Counted from the stretch's first letter, positions 42,602 to 55,247 are shown. The stretch is 64,000 bases of DNA from Ascoidea asiatica (GCA_001600695.1 BCKQ01000003.1:620001-684000), one strand, 5' to 3'. The notes: generated by a model from the letters alone, not told the origin. Program-made: numbers and translations.

Positions 42602-43252
42602 ATGGATAATCCAACTTCTTCTTCTTCTTCTAATTCTACTCCTGTACCTATTCCAGTGAAAGCTTTACCTAAAATAAATAATGATGATAAAAATAAATTA
42701 AATGAAGAAAATAAAGAAGAAAACAATGAAAAAAATATAATTAAAAATGAAATTAAAAATAATAATTTAATTCAATCAAAAAAATTAAAAAATTCATTTT
42801 TAACAGAAGATGAAAAAAAAGCTCATCATATAGCTTCTGAACAAAAACGTAGAAAAGCAATAAGATCTGCTTTTGATAGAATTGTAAATTTAGTACCAAA
42901 TTTAAATAAAAATGAAAATAGAACTGAAGTTATAATTTTAAAAAAATCTTCATATTTTTTAAATTTTTTATATAAACAAAATTCTAAATTAATTAATAAT
43001 TTATCAAATATTAATAATATTAATGAAATACCAAATATTTCAAATGATTTAAAAAATTTTAAAATTCCAAATAATTTAAATGATCCTTATTTTAATCAAT
43101 TACAAATTTATATTGATGAAATTAATAAAAAGGGTAAAAAAAAATCAAAATCAAAATCAAAATCAAATTCATCAACTAATAACAATAATATAAACAGTAA
43201 TATAATAAATAAAGATGATAATAAAATTTCAAAACCTACTCAGAAAAAATAA
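42602..43252 (+). CDS. INO4: Ino4-like basic helix-loop-helix factor
   Basis: 216 residues with one bHLH domain at about 72-128: the basic region HHIASEQKRRKAIR carries the class-B reading triad H76-E80-R84, followed by FDRIVNLVPNLNKNE, then a second helix RTEVIILKKSSYFLNFLY. This is the Ino4 pattern (SEQKRR with IVxxVPxL and a LKK-containing second helix). In S. cerevisiae Ino4 pairs with Ino2 on CATGTGAAAT elements of phospholipid genes; in other yeasts Ino4 orthologues act in broader networks. Flanks are Asn/Lys-rich. Two CACGTG sites in its own promoter allow autoregulation (inference). Only 15 bp separate its stop from that of GON7. Confidence 0.8.
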   Translation: MDNPTSSSSSNSTPVPIPVKALPKINNDDKNKLNEENKEENNEKNIIKNEIKNNNLIQSKKLKNSFLTEDEKKAHHIASEQKRRKAIRSAFDRIVNLVPNLNKNENRTEVIILKKSSYFLNFLYKQNSKLINNLSNINNINEIPNISNDLKNFKIPNNLNDPYFNQLQIYIDEINKKGKKKSKSKSKSNSSTNNNNINSNIINKDDNKISKPTQKK

Positions 43253-43267
43253 TAATCTTTTATTTTC

Positions 43268-43705
43268 CTACTCATAATCCTCTTCTAATCCTTCATCTTC
43301 ATCTTCATCATCATCATCTGCTCCATCTAAAAGTCCCTTTTCAAACTCTTCTTCTTTCTTCAATTTCTCTTTAATTAATGACTTATTTTTTTTATAATTT
43401 AATGAACTACTATTCTTATCAATATCAACAACCTCTTCTTCAATTTCTTTAATCTCTAATTTCATTTTCTCAGTTAAATATATATTAATATTATCTTGTA
43501 ATGTAGTTAATTCTCCACGTAATTTACCTAATTTACTATCTTTTATATTCTCAATATTCTTATCTTTATCAATTGCTCCTGCATTTAAAACATATTCACT
43601 TGGTCCATTCGTTTTACCATTTATAAAATGTTTACCTTCTTTAATAATAAATTCTTTAATTATACCTTTATTTTCATTCTTATATATTCCATATGGTCTC
43701 TCCAT
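43268..43705 (-). CDS. GON7: EKC/KEOPS complex subunit Gon7
   Basis: 145 residues. TNGPSEYVLNAGAIDKDK followed by KLGKLRGELTTLQDNINIYLTEKM matches fungal Gon7 closely, and the tail is acidic (DDDDEDEDEG). Gon7 binds Kae1/Pcc1 in KEOPS, which makes t6A37 on ANN-decoding tRNAs and affects telomeres. The 5' end lies across from MPH1, sharing a 464-bp divergent promoter. The 3' end nearly touches the INO4-like gene, so the transcripts probably overlap. Confidence 0.92.
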   Translation of the reverse strand: MERPYGIYKNENKGIIKEFIIKEGKHFINGKTNGPSEYVLNAGAIDKDKNIENIKDSKLGKLRGELTTLQDNINIYLTEKMKLEIKEIEEEVVDIDKNSSSLNYKKNKSLIKEKLKKEEEFEKGLLDGADDDDEDEDEGLEEDYE

Positions 43706-43828
43706 TTTACCTATCTTCTTTCTTCATTTCTTCATTTCTTCATTTCTTCATTTCTTTCATTATCAATTTAAAGCTTCATAAAATTCAAAATTTATTTCAA
43801 TTCAATTTTTATTAAATTTAATTACAGT

Positions 43829-43834
43829 CACGTG
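43829..43834. promoter_or_regulatory. Cbf1-type CACGTG site
   Basis: Context AGTCACGTGTCT, between GON7 and MPH1. Confidence 0.55.
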
Positions 43835-43854
43835 TCTCTTTTTTTCATTTTCAG

Positions 43855-43860
43855 ACGCGT
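43855..43860. promoter_or_regulatory. MPH1: MCB-like ACGCGT site upstream of MPH1
   Basis: ACGCGT is the Mbp1/Swi6 (MBF) core that drives G1/S expression in yeasts. It lies about 310 bp before MPH1 and 150 bp before GON7. Confidence 0.4.
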
Positions 43861-44169
43861 TAACGTTAATTACTTTAAAAAGATACTGAAATATTGAAAA
43901 TAAAGGTCTATCAATAAACCAAAATAATGAATAACAAACAAGATCAAGAATATTAAGAATATCAAGAATAATAAGAAGTCAAAAATAATGAAAGTAATTC
44001 AATAAATCAATAACATAATAACATAATAACATAATAACATAACATAATATAATTCAATTAAATCATAGACTTAAATAAAAGTCTTAAGTCATGTAAATAA
44101 ATAAATTCTCATCATCATTTAAATCTCTTTTTATTTTCTTTTTTTTTTTTATACATTATATAAAAAATT

Positions 44170-44274
44170 ATGAGTGATTTTGAATCAGATTCATTTGGTG
44201 ATGATGATGATGAGGAATTTGCAAGATTAACTGATTCTTTTATGGATCCAATTCATTCAATTAATCAAAATTTT

Positions 44275-44305
<31 letters not shown>

Positions 44306-47300
44306 CCAAAACTAATACCAAAACTAATAATATTAATGATAATAGACTCAATATTTATAATAACAATAACAATAACAATAACAACAACAACAACAAAAAC
44401 AATAATAGTTTTACCGATAATAACTCGAAATATATAGAAATTGATAATACACCTGTTGTAAAAATTGGTCCAACTAATCATATTTTAAATTATGAAAATT
44501 TAAATAATTATATCTATCCAACAAATTTACAACTTAGAGATTATCAATTTTCTATTGTTAAACAAGCTTTATTTAAAAATGTTTTATGTGCTTTACCAAC
44601 AGGTTTAGGTAAAACTTTTATTGCAAATACTTTAATTTTAAATTTTTATAGATGGACAAAAAATACAAAAATTATTTTCATGGCTCCAACAAGACCATTA
44701 GTTGCTCAACAAATTAAAACTTGTATTTCAATTACTGGAATTTCAAAAAATGAAATTTCTATACTTTTAGATAAATCAAAAAAATTTAGAGAAGAAATTT
44801 ATAAAAAAAATAGAATTTTCTTTGCAACTCCACAATTAATTGATAATGATTTAAAATATGGTATTTTAAATCCAAAATCAATTGTTTTATTAATTTTTGA
44901 TGAAGCTCATAGAACTAAAAATAATTATGCTTATAATAATATTATAAAATTTATTACTAGATTTACTTTATCTTTTAGAATTTTAGCTTTAACTGCAACT
45001 CCAGCTTCTGATATCTTAGGTGTACAAGAATTAGTTGATAATTTATTAATTTCAAAAATTGAAATAAGATCTGAAAAAAGTAATGATACAAAAAAATATA
45101 TGAAAAATAAAGAAATTGAAACAATTATTGTTGATCCAAGATCTGAATTTATTGAAATTGATGAAATTATTACTCATATTTGTTCTGCTGTTGATCCTAT
45201 ACTTAAAATTGCTGTACAAAATAAAGTTTATGAAGATGTTCATCCTTCAAGAATTAATTCTTTTCATCCAATGGAATCCGCAAGAAAAGTTATAAGTAAT
45301 CCAAATTTAAATGAAGCTTTAAAATGGTACCTTTATTTTGTTTTACAAATTTTATCTCATGTTGGTCAAATGTTTAGAAGAATTAATGTTTATGGTATAA
45401 AAACTTTTTATTCTTATCTTTTAAATAAACAAAATGAAGTTTCAACAAAATTTGATACTGGAAAATCAACAAATAAAATTTCTGCTGATTTTTATAATAA
45501 TATTAGAATTAAAAATGTTTTAGGAAAATGTGAAACTTTACTTTCAGATAAAAATTATATTTCTCATCCAAAATTAAAACTTTTAATTAAAGAATTAAAT
45601 GAATTTTTTAGTGATAAAAATAAAAGATTAAATTCAAGAGCAATAATTTTTACTGAATTAAGAGAATCTGCTTTAGAAATTGTTAAAACAATTGAAAATC
45701 ATAATAATTCTAATTTCTTAAAACCACATATTTTTATTGGTCAATCAAAAGAAAAAGAAAAATTTGATGAAGTTGAATTTCGTAAAAAAGTTGCTCCAAA
45801 AAAAAGAGGTAGAAAAAAAAAAGATAAAGAAGATGAAAAATTAAAAAAAAAAGAAGAAGAAGATAATGCAAAAAAAGAAAGACAAAAAGAAAAGCAAGAA
45901 AGATTAAAAACTAGAGTTGGATCTTCTGAAGAAGCTCAATTAAGTGGAATGTCTCAACAAGTACAAAAAGAAATTATAAGCGATTTCAAATCTGGTAAAT
46001 ACAATATTATTGTTGCGACTTCAATTGGTGAAGAAGGTTTAGATATTGGTGAAGTTGATTTAATTATTTGTTATGATGCAACTTCTTCTCCAATTAAAAA
46101 TATTCAAAGAATGGGTAGAACTGGTAGAAAAAGAGATGGAAAAGTTTTATTATTATTAACAAGTGTAGAGAATACTAAATTTAAAAAATCAATGGATAAT
46201 TATGATTTTATTCAACAATCTATTATTAAAGGAAATTTAATTGTTTTACATGAATCAGATAGAATAATTCCAAAAAATATAGTACCGTTTTGTGAAAAAA
46301 AATTCATTGAAATTCCTGAAGAAAATAAAGAAATTGAGGAAGCAGATTCAAATGATAAAGTTATCAAATTAATGGCTAATACTGCAAAGGGTACCAAGAA
46401 GAAAAAGAAAGCTGAAAAAATTCAAAGTACCGGAAGTTCTATTGTAGATCTTTTATCAAAAGGAAAGAAAAAATCTAAAAAACAGTTTTTTATGCCTGAT
46501 GGTGTTGAAACTGGATTTAAATCTGCTTCCAAAATGGTAAAAAAAGTTGGAAATGAAAAAACAAATAATAAAAGCATTTTAGATGATGAAAGTGAAAATA
46601 GTCCTCTTGAAATCTTTGATATTAGTAGTACTTCAAGTGAAGATGGTTGGCGTGATATAACACCAAATACGTCAAAGAAAAATAAAGAAAAAATTAATAA
46701 GAAAAAAAGACGATCTGAAGTTATTGATTTCTCTGACTCTTCATCGGAAGACATACCGTTAATAAAAAGAACAACAAAAAAAAACATAATTATTAGTGAA
46801 AGTGAAACTTCTGATCCAGTTTCTCGTAAGCCTACTAATGAGGTCATTCCTAAAAGCTTAAGTAATACTCCAGTTAAAAATAACAATAAAAAAAAAAGTA
46901 AAATTGAGCCTAAAACTAAAGTTCCGAAAGAAAATTTGGAAAAGATAATTTCTCGTGGAGATAAAGTCAAATCAACTCCCGAAATAAAATCTAAAACTAC
47001 TAATAGTTATATAGACTTTTCCGAAGATTCATTTGATCTGGATCTTGACCTTGATGAATTAGGAAAATTGGGCACCAACAGAACAGTGATAGATAACCCA
47101 GACAGTAAATTGGCAGCATACCAAAATCAGAATTCATTTAAACCTTCCTCTAAGTCTTCTTTCAATATGTCCGCGTCGACCTTAATTAGTGGATCCAAGC
47201 AAGATACTATCCTGCCTAACAAATCTGGGAAATTAGATAGTTTATTTTCTTATAGTGATCTTGAAGATGATGAAATTTCACTTCCTGAATTGGATGCCCT

Positions 47301-48642
47301 TATTGATACATCTGGATTCAGAACTGATATTCCTATCGAATCTCAAACACATACTGAACCCATATCCAAGCCAAAGGATGTTAAAGATAATGATAATACC
47401 TCAAGAATGCTGATAAATACTAGTAATCAGGTCGTATCAACAAATAATCATTCAATAATCACAGTTCCTTCATCTACTAAGAATAACTCTCAGGTTTCTG
47501 CTTCAGATTCAGCTTTGCTTGATGATGAAGACGATATTAAGATTGAGAAAGTTGTTAAAACAAATATTGGTCGAGATATAATGAGTATGATAAAAGCCAC
47601 AATTGGAGCTATAGGAATTAAAAATAATAGAATTACCAGTAATACACTAAAATTTCAATCTCTTGGTCCTCGAGCACGAAGATTGTTAAATCAAAGGAGA
47701 GCGAAAATGAATGAAACTGCAATAATTGTTCCTTCTCAGATTTCCCACTCTCAAATCCAACGTCGTTTGGAAGGTGACGATGAGGGAGAATTCAATGATG
47801 AAAAGGTCATAAATATGATTGATGAACAGGAAGCAAGGCGAGTGAAAATGGAGAAAGAAAGCCTTGATGAAGAAAAAAGAGTGGCGAAGGAAAGAAAGGA
47901 TAGAGAGGCTGCAGAGAAATTGAGAATACAGAAAGAATTAAGAGCACAAAAAAAAGAACAGAAAAAGAGAGAGGCGCGTGCTGCAAAGGAACTCGTTGAC
48001 CCTTCAGTACTCAAAACAAATACCAATATCAATAATGTTTGTAATGACTATTCTTCAGTCACTACTCCTAAAATGAACAAATATTCTAGGAATACTCCCA
48101 AATCGATCATAAAAAATCAGACAAATCAATCTTCAAGTTTCATGCCAAGAGGCGGGTTAAATAAAATGACTTCTAACAAATTATCTATGCCTCCTCCGAG
48201 AATTCAATATAATATGAGATTAAAAAGCTATTTATATAAACGAAAAGAAAATTTGAAAAAACAAAGGTTTGGAAATATAGATGAGTTATATGGAGCGAAC
48301 TTTGGAGATCATACAAAGATTGGATTCTTGAATGAGAATGAAGAAAAAGAATTGTATTCTAAATTTTTTTCCAATCTTGAAGTTTCTTTGAATGTTGAAT
48401 CTTGGAATCCATCAATGGCTGCAATAAAAAGATTGCCTTTTGGTATGATTAGTCATAGCAATACCATGGAAAGGTTTTGTGATCTCAGTCACAAAATGGA
48501 TGGAAATGCTGAAGATAATGCTGGCTTCAAAAAGTTGCATAAAGTAATAATTGTAAATAAGATCGCTGAGTATCAGATGAGTAAAAAAAGTTTTACTGAA
48601 GAATCTGAATCCTGGAAAACTATGGTTGTAGATGATATTTAA
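44170..48642 (+). CDS. MPH1: FANCM-family DNA helicase Mph1
   Basis: 1490 residues, SF2 3'-5' helicase that remodels stalled forks and D-loops. Motifs: LRDYQFSIVKQAL; Walker A ALPTGLGKTFIAN (about 141-153); PTRPLVAQQI; DEAH in LIFDEAHRTK (about 243-248); ALTATPAS; motif V SIGEEGLDIGEVDLIICYD; motif VI QRMGRTGRKRDG (about 647-658). A Lys/Glu-rich insert (about 540-575) interrupts the second RecA domain. The N-terminus has Asn runs; the C-terminal 750 residues are long, Ser/Lys-rich and disordered, with a codon choice less AT-biased than the helicase part. S. cerevisiae Mph1 is 993 residues, so this one is much longer, mostly by tail expansion. Tail-to-tail with LEU1. Confidence 0.95.
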
Positions 48643-48872
48643 CTCACATCATTATATAATGTTTTTATAATATATCTTTTTTTTATAATATCTCATTTTT
48701 TTTTTATAATTGCATTTTTTTTTCTATACTCTAATGACTCTACAATACAATAAAAAAACTATTAGTTAAAAAAAGAAATTACAAATTTGTATTAAAATAA
48801 CAGTAAATGAAGAAATGAAATAACAATAAAATTCTAAAATAATAAAACATCTATATAATCTTTTCGAATTGA

Positions 48873-51224
48873 TTACCATTCTGGAACATTGACTCCATAT
48901 GCACTTTTTTTGGATCCTTTAATTGGTTTGATTAATTTGGAACCATTTTCTAAGAAAGAAAATTTGACTTTTCTTAAGTTCTCATATTCACTAATGAATT
49001 TTTCTTTTTGTAAAGTTATTCCAATATCATCTAATCCATTAACTAAACAATGTTTACTGAATGGATCAATTTCAAATTTTTCAACTATTATATTACCATT
49101 TTGATCAGAAATGGTTTGATTTGGTAAATCAATTATTAATTTATTTTTAGTATTTTGAACAATTGGATAAATTTTATCTTGAATTATAGATTGAGGAACT
49201 CTGATTGGTAATAAACCATTTTTTAAAGAATTATTATAAAAAATATCACCAAATGAAGGAGCAATCATACATTTTATACCAAAATCTTTTAAAGCCCAAG
49301 GAGCATGTTCTCTTGAAGAACCACAACCAAAATTATCACCATTTATAACTAAAATTTCAGATTTATTATAATAAGGTTGATTTAAAATAAAATCAGTTTT
49401 TACATCTTTATTATTTGCATCTTTTACACATCTTAATTCATAAAATAAACCATTTTTAAGACCAGTTCTTTTAATTGTTTTTAAAAATTGTTTTGGAATT
49501 ATGCAATCAGTATCAACATTTGTTCTATCTAAAGTTGCGGTTATACCCTTTAAGACAGTGAATTTTTCCACATTACTTTCATCATCGGTAGATGGTTCGG
49601 AATCCTCGGAAATAGGAGAAGAATCTGATAATTCTTCTTCTTTTTGTTCTTCTTCTTCTTCCTCTTTTCGTTCTTCTAATGATTGTTTTTGATCTTTCTC
49701 AACTTGTTTGTAAAGAGAATAATCTTCATCCTCATCAAAAATATCAGGTTGAACATTTAATTTTGGAGAGCTTGGATTTTTAAATTTCCAATATCTTATA
49801 TCAACGAATTTTCCAGCAATTGCAGCAGCAGCAGCCATTGCAGGTGACATTAAATGAGTTCTTGATAAAGCACCTTGTCTACCTTGAAAATTACGATTTG
49901 AAGTAGAAGCACATCTTTCTTTTGGATTTAAAATATCTGGATTCATTCCAAGACACATTGAACAACCAGCTTCTCTCCAATCAAAACCTGCATTAATAAA
50001 AATTTTATCAAGACCTTCTAATTCTGCTTTTTTTTTAATTAAACCTGAACCAGGTACAACTAAAGCTAATTTAATATTTTTATGAATATGATAACCATTT
50101 ATAACATTTGCAGCATTTCTTAAATCTTCAATTCTTGCATTTGTACAAGAACCAATAAAAACTTTATCAATTGGAATATCAGTTAAATTTGTATTTGGTT
50201 TTAAACCCATATAATTTAAAGCAGTTATCATACTATTTTTTTTAACTAAATCATCATTATAATCATTTGGATCTGGAATTTTAGAAGTTATTGGTAAAGC
50301 ATCTTGAGGAGAATTACCCCAAGTTATAGTTGGAATAATATCATCAGCATGAATTATAATTTCTTTATCAAATTTTGAATTTGGATCAGATTTTAAAGTT
50401 TTCCAATATGCTAAAGCTTTTTCCCAATTTTTACCTTTTGGAGCTAAAGGTCTACCTTTAATATAATTAAAAGTAATATTATCAGGTTGAATCATACCAG
50501 CTCTTGCACCAGCTTCTATAGCCATATTACACATTGACATTCTTGATTCCATTGAAAGATTTGAAATTGCTTCACCGGTAAATTCAATTACATAACCAGT
50601 ACCACCAGCAGTACCAATTTTATTAATTATATATAAAATTAAATCTTTTGAAGTTATAAAATCATTTAATTTTCCAGTAACTTCAATTTTCATATTTTTT
50701 GATTTTTTTTGAATTAAAGTTTGAGTAGCTAAAACATGTTCAACTTCACTTGTACCAATACCAAAAGCTAAAGCACCAAAAGCACCATGAGTTGAAGTAT
50801 GAGAATCACCACAAACAATAGTTGCACCAGGTAAAGTAAAACCTTGTTCAGGACCAATAATATGAACAATTCCTTGTCTTTTATCATTTAAACCAAAATA
50901 TTTCAAATTAAATAATTTAACATTTTTTTCAAGAGTCATAACTTGTAATTTTGAATTTTTTTCTTTAATAAAATTATCAATTTTTTTAAAATTAAGTCTT
51001 GAAACTGTTGGAATATTATGATCAATTGTAACTAAAGTTGAATTTGGACTTCTTACTTTTCTATTTTTTTTAATTAAACCTTCAAAAGCTTGTGGAGAAG
51101 TAACTTCATGAACTAAATGTCTATCTATATATAATAAATATGAACCAGAATCATCTTGATGAACAATATGAGATTCAAAAACTTTATCATAAAGAGTTTT
51201 TGGTTCTTCAAGTGAGGCAGTCAT
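48873..51224 (-). CDS. LEU1: 3-isopropylmalate dehydratase
   Basis: 783-residue fused LeuC-LeuD enzyme of leucine synthesis (2- to 3-isopropylmalate isomerisation), a 4Fe-4S aconitase-family protein in the cytosol. The LeuC part contains [30 protein letters not shown], the cluster cysteine in [13 protein letters not shown] (about 357) and the pair in [12 protein letters not shown] (about 421-424). The swivel (LeuD) part begins near 560 with [16 protein letters not shown] and includes [15 protein letters not shown] very acidic linker (about 500-555: long Glu runs, then [11 protein letters not shown]) joins them and is larger than usual. A Leu3-type palindrome lies 665 bp upstream. Confidence 0.97.
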   Translation of the reverse strand: MTASLEEPKTLYDKVFESHIVHQDDSGSYLLYIDRHLVHEVTSPQAFEGLIKKNRKVRSPNSTLVTIDHNIPTVSRLNFKKIDNFIKEKNSKLQVMTLEKNVKLFNLKYFGLNDKRQGIVHIIGPEQGFTLPGATIVCGDSHTSTHGAFGALAFGIGTSEVEHVLATQTLIQKKSKNMKIEVTGKLNDFITSKDLILYIINKIGTAGGTGYVIEFTGEAISNLSMESRMSMCNMAIEAGARAGMIQPDNITFNYIKGRPLAPKGKNWEKALAYWKTLKSDPNSKFDKEIIIHADDIIPTITWGNSPQDALPITSKIPDPNDYNDDLVKKNSMITALNYMGLKPNTNLTDIPIDKVFIGSCTNARIEDLRNAANVINGYHIHKNIKLALVVPGSGLIKKKAELEGLDKIFINAGFDWREAGCSMCLGMNPDILNPKERCASTSNRNFQGRQGALSRTHLMSPAMAAAAAIAGKFVDIRYWKFKNPSSPKLNVQPDIFDEDEDYSLYKQVEKDQKQSLEERKEEEEEEQKEEELSDSSPISEDSEPSTDDESNVEKFTVLKGITATLDRTNVDTDCIIPKQFLKTIKRTGLKNGLFYELRCVKDANNKDVKTDFILNQPYYNKSEILVINGDNFGCGSSREHAPWALKDFGIKCMIAPSFGDIFYNNSLKNGLLPIRVPQSIIQDKIYPIVQNTKNKLIIDLPNQTISDQNGNIIVEKFEIDPFSKHCLVNGLDDIGITLQKEKFISEYENLRKVKFSFLENGSKLIKPIKGSKKSAYGVNVPEW

Positions 51225-51888
51225 TTTTTTTTGAAAGAAAATTATTTATAAAAGTTATTTTGAAGAAAGTTAGTCAAAAGAAAAATTAAAATATAATTTG
51301 AATTGAATTGAAATAAGTTTGAAATTGAATATAATAAAAGAGATAATTATATGATTAAACAATGAGGAGAGACAGAGAAATTTGTATATTTATATACTTA
51401 TTAAATATAATTCACAATATTAATAAAATTTATAGATTATGAATCATTGAATTAAAGAATTGGAATTTGTAATATTTCTAAGAGAATAAATAAATTTTTT
51501 TTTAGTTAACATTAACCAAAAGATTTATTTTCATTAAATTTCAAGATTACACTGAAAAATCGGGGAAATTGTCTCAGACAAAAAATACCAAAAAGGAAAA
51601 AGAAGAAAAGCAGCGATGGGCTCCGGTGGCGGAGGTTTGGACAGCGGAGACAGGCCGGCACAGGCCACCGCCACATTTTGTAAAACAACTGGCCAATCAG
51701 CAGACGAGAATTAGTCACGCCGGTGCATTAGGCTGGGTGTTGAATGGATCCTAGGTCCTCGGTCAAAGAGGGCCGGCAGCTGTCCGGAACAGTTGCAGCT
51801 CTCTTCCGCTCTCTTCCGTTCCTCTGCAGCGGTTTCCGGCACGCTGGCCGCTAACGGGCCCCAAACAAGTCACGCGACACATTTTACT

Positions 51889-51898
51889 CCGGTACCGG
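51889..51898. promoter_or_regulatory. Leu3-type binding palindrome CCGGTACCGG
   Basis: Exact CCGG-N2-CCGG, the Leu3 zinc-cluster consensus, in the region upstream of LEU1, a classic Leu3 target regulated by 2-isopropylmalate. Distance to the ATG is about 665 bp. Confidence 0.75.
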
Positions 51899-51917
51899 AA
51901 ACTAAAAAAAGTAGTGG

Positions 51918-51964
51918 CACGTGGTTTTATTTATTTGTTTGATTATGTAATATCACGTGTTATT
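51918..51964. promoter_or_regulatory. Two Cbf1-type CACGTG sites upstream of LEU1
   Basis: CACGTG at 51918-51923 (GGCACGTGG) and at 51954-51959 within ATCACGTGTTATT (51952-51964). Confidence 0.6.
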
Positions 51965-52113
51965 CAAAAGGGTATAGACAGCTTTTCATCGCCCGATTAG
52001 GAAACTACAAGTTTTGTGTAATTTTACAGGCTTTTTTCAGCCTTTTTTACTGTTTGTTTTTTTAATGTTCTTTTGTGTATTGTATTTTTTTTCTGTTTTA
52101 ACTGAAAATATTC

Positions 52114-55100
52114 CTATGCCAAATAATGATAAACATTCAAAGCCTTTTCATCTCTTTTAATATATTCCCTTTCTAATAAACTCTCTATTCTTTGCTTGAT
52201 TAATGACAATGACGGTTCAAATCTATCATTTAATAATTTAATAATCTCCATTATTAATTCATTATGATAAATTTCTTTACGTATTTTCATTATTTTTATA
52301 ATAACAGAATCAATTTCAAATTTCCTACTTAATTTTAAATCATTCAAAATTTTAAAATCTTCATTATATTCATTATATTCTGCCAATTCTTTTCCATTAA
52401 TTTTATTATTATCATCTTTATTTTTGGATTTTTTATCATTACTACCATTACTTGAAGATATTGTTAAAACTTTAATTTTATTATTAGAAGATTTAAACTC
52501 TTCATTAAATGAAAATAAATCATCTTCATTAATATTTTTTGACATTGGTTCTTTTTTTAATAATCTTGTTCTTGGAACAACACTTATACTTTGTAAATAT
52601 CTTATTAATTCTTTATCATCTAATTTTATCTTAATTAATTCTTTTATTTCTTTGAATGTTAATTTGAACTGTTCTTTTTCTTCTTCTCCATCTTCTTCCC
52701 CTTTTCCTTCTTCATTTCCTCTTTCTTTTTCTCTCTCTTCTAAAAATATTACCAAGATTAAATATAAATATATATTCAAATTAAATTCATATGATTTATT
52801 ATTCTTATATTCAATTTTCAAATCAATAAAACTAAAATTCAATATCCATTTCAAATATCTACCACTATGTTTTTGATAATAGAACTTATTAAACTCTTCT
52901 TTTTTTAATCTTAATTCTAATGGTAATATATCATCATCATCTTCGTCATCATCATCATCATCAATATCTTCATTTTCTTCGTCATTCTCTTCTGTTCCAA
53001 ATTCATTTTCATTCAGTATATCATTTAAATTTTTATTATTATTATTTTTATTCTTATTACCAGTTTGTAATTGAGGTAATTCAGGCCAAAATGTTCTAGT
53101 TAATACATTAATTTCTAATTCAATTCCACTTTTTTTACTACTATTACTATTATTAATATTATTATTTTCAATTGATAATAAATTAAATTCATCACTTAAT
53201 TCTTTACTTATTTTAATATCTCTTGCAATTCCTTCTAATTTACTACTAAATGAATTTCCAACTTTTTCTTTAAATTTATCAATTATTGTTTTTTCAATAT
53301 TATTACTTAAATCTCCAATTATTGATAAACAACTATTTTTATTTGTTAATAATCTTTTACCTAAATAATTTTTATAATATTTCTCAAATAAATCTTTATC
53401 TCTAATATAAATAAATACATTTAAACAATTTTTAATCCATTCATTACTTTTTGATTTATCAATAAAATTTAATTCATTCATATTACCATTATTATTATTA
53501 ATTTTATTTTTACTTTTTAAAGCTTTTGATTTTGTCGAAGTTGATAATTTTAATGATTTTTTAATATAATCATCCATATAAATTGTTAAATATTCTGAAG
53601 ATTTATTATTTATATTAATAAATTCTTTAAAACTTTTTTCAATTGTATTCATTATATCATTATTATTTTCAAACGATTTAACTAAAATTTTTTCAAATTT
53701 TTCTTTAAAGTTTATTATTTTTAAAACCCATAAATTTGAAAATTCAATTAAAATCTCTTTACTGGTTTTATTTTTAGCCTTATTTTTTATTTTAACTTTA
53801 CCTTTAGTTTTAATTTTCATTTTTCCTTTAAGTTTACTATTACTACTATCTTTATTTTCTTGTTTATTTTCTTCTTCATTTTCTTCATCATTTTCATTTT
53901 GATTTTCATTTTGATTTTCATTATTTTCATTTTGTTGATTGTTTTTAATTTCATTTTTAATTAATATTTCAAAATTTTTACCATCTTTAATAATTTTTTT
54001 ACTCAATTTTTCTCTTAATAAATTAAATTCTTTATCAATTCTTTTAATCATATTAAATAATAAAGATAAATTTGAATAATCATTATTATCAATCCAATAA
54101 TCAAAAGAATCATTTTCAAATTCTAAAAAATAATTAAATTTTTTAATTATAAAAATATCATCAATTAATGAAATTAATTTTGGATAAGTTTCATTTGGTA
54201 AAATTAATAAAAATCTATTTTCCTCTTCAATTATTAATTTTGATATTGAATTTAAATAAATTTTACCATTTTTTGTTGAAATTAATTTTAAACTTATATT
54301 ATTATAATAATCACTACTTTTTTGTAAAAAATATGGTTCAAAAGTTCTTAAATAATAATTATCAACACCTAATTCATATTTAAATCTATTATTATCGGTA
54401 ATAATATTACTATTGTTATCATTATCATCATTATCATCATCACTTTCATCATTATTAAAACTTAAATGTTCTTCTTGTAAAGATTCAAACATTTTAATTA
54501 CAGATTTTATTAAAAAATTTTCAGAAATTTGACCTTTTCTAATTAAATAAAATTCATCTAAAACAATTTCATTTAATAAATTACCAATTTCATTATTATT
54601 AAAATTTATTACATATTCTTTAAATAAAGCAATTCCAACATCATAAATTAAAGGTAATGAAGATTCTTTTGCATAAACTCTATCTAAATACATTAAAACA
54701 TCAGAAATCATTCTCATTGTTAGAATATGATCTTCCCAAAGATTATAAATAGTTAATATGAATCTTAAATTATTTTCTTCATTCTCTTTATAAATTATAA
54801 CATTTTTTTCAATATAATCAAAAGAGTTTGAATTATTATTATTATTAATATTATAATTATCTGGATAAATAATAATTTTTTTATAATTAAAATTGGATAA
54901 TAATTGATTTCTAATTTTTAAAAGATGAGATCTAATTTGATTTTTAACATTTTTATATAATTGATCACCATATTTTTTAAGTACTAAATTATATGCTTTT
55001 CTATAAAGTTCTTCAAAAGATAATTTTGAAGCATTTTTATTTTGAATTTCATTAATTGCTTTTGATAATGCATTCCAAGTTTTTTGAAAATCAACTTGTT

Positions 55101-55247
55101 TCATATAACTCTATAATTAAACATATTATTATAGATGGATTTTTTGTTAGTTTAAAGTATTAAGGATATATTATTAAAAAATAAAAGTATTTAAATCTTA
55201 CATACCCTTTTGGGAGGTCTTATTTTAGCTCTTCTTGGAGGAATCAT
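52114..55247 (-). CDS. CUL3: Cullin 3-type ubiquitin ligase scaffold, two exons
   Basis: Exons 55247-55206 and 55110-52114 encode 1012 residues. The short first exon gives MIPPRRAKIRPPKR and the second continues SYMKQVDFQKTWNAL, then IQNKNASKLSFEELYRKAY, the N-terminal cullin repeat. K-I-R-(P/A) then a basic patch is typical of Cul3 N-termini. The 95-nt intron has GTATGT, an ACTAAC branch (about 55146-55151) and TTATAG. The C-terminus has the neddylation helix VIIKIMKIRKEIYHNELI and the winged-helix end IESLLEREYIKRDEKALNVYHYLA. Cul3 assembles BTB-protein ligases with Rbx1. Inserts of Asn, Glu and Asp runs lengthen the protein. Starting at the internal Met (55104) would lose the conserved basic N-terminus. 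Confidence 0.92.

Larger units (their letters stand above)
43706..44169. other. Divergent promoter GON7 / MPH1
   Basis: 464 bp with TTTCTTCATTTC repeats near GON7, a CACGTG at 43829-43834, an ACGCGTTAACGTTAA string just after it (contains ACGCGT, the MluI cell-cycle box used by MBF, at 43855-43860), and CATAATAA repeats (44010-44045). The MCB-like site would suit a DNA-repair gene; that is inference. Confidence 0.5.
51225..52113. other. LEU1 promoter region with GC-rich island
   Basis: 889 bp between LEU1 and the CUL3 stop. A strongly GC-rich island (about 51590-51930) holds repeated CCGG and GCCGGC strings, TCTCTTCCG repeats, a CCAAT box (about 51691), the CCGGTACCGG palindrome and two CACGTG sites. 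Short frames in it are chance. It probably acts as a compact regulatory region for LEU1. Confidence 0.6.
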
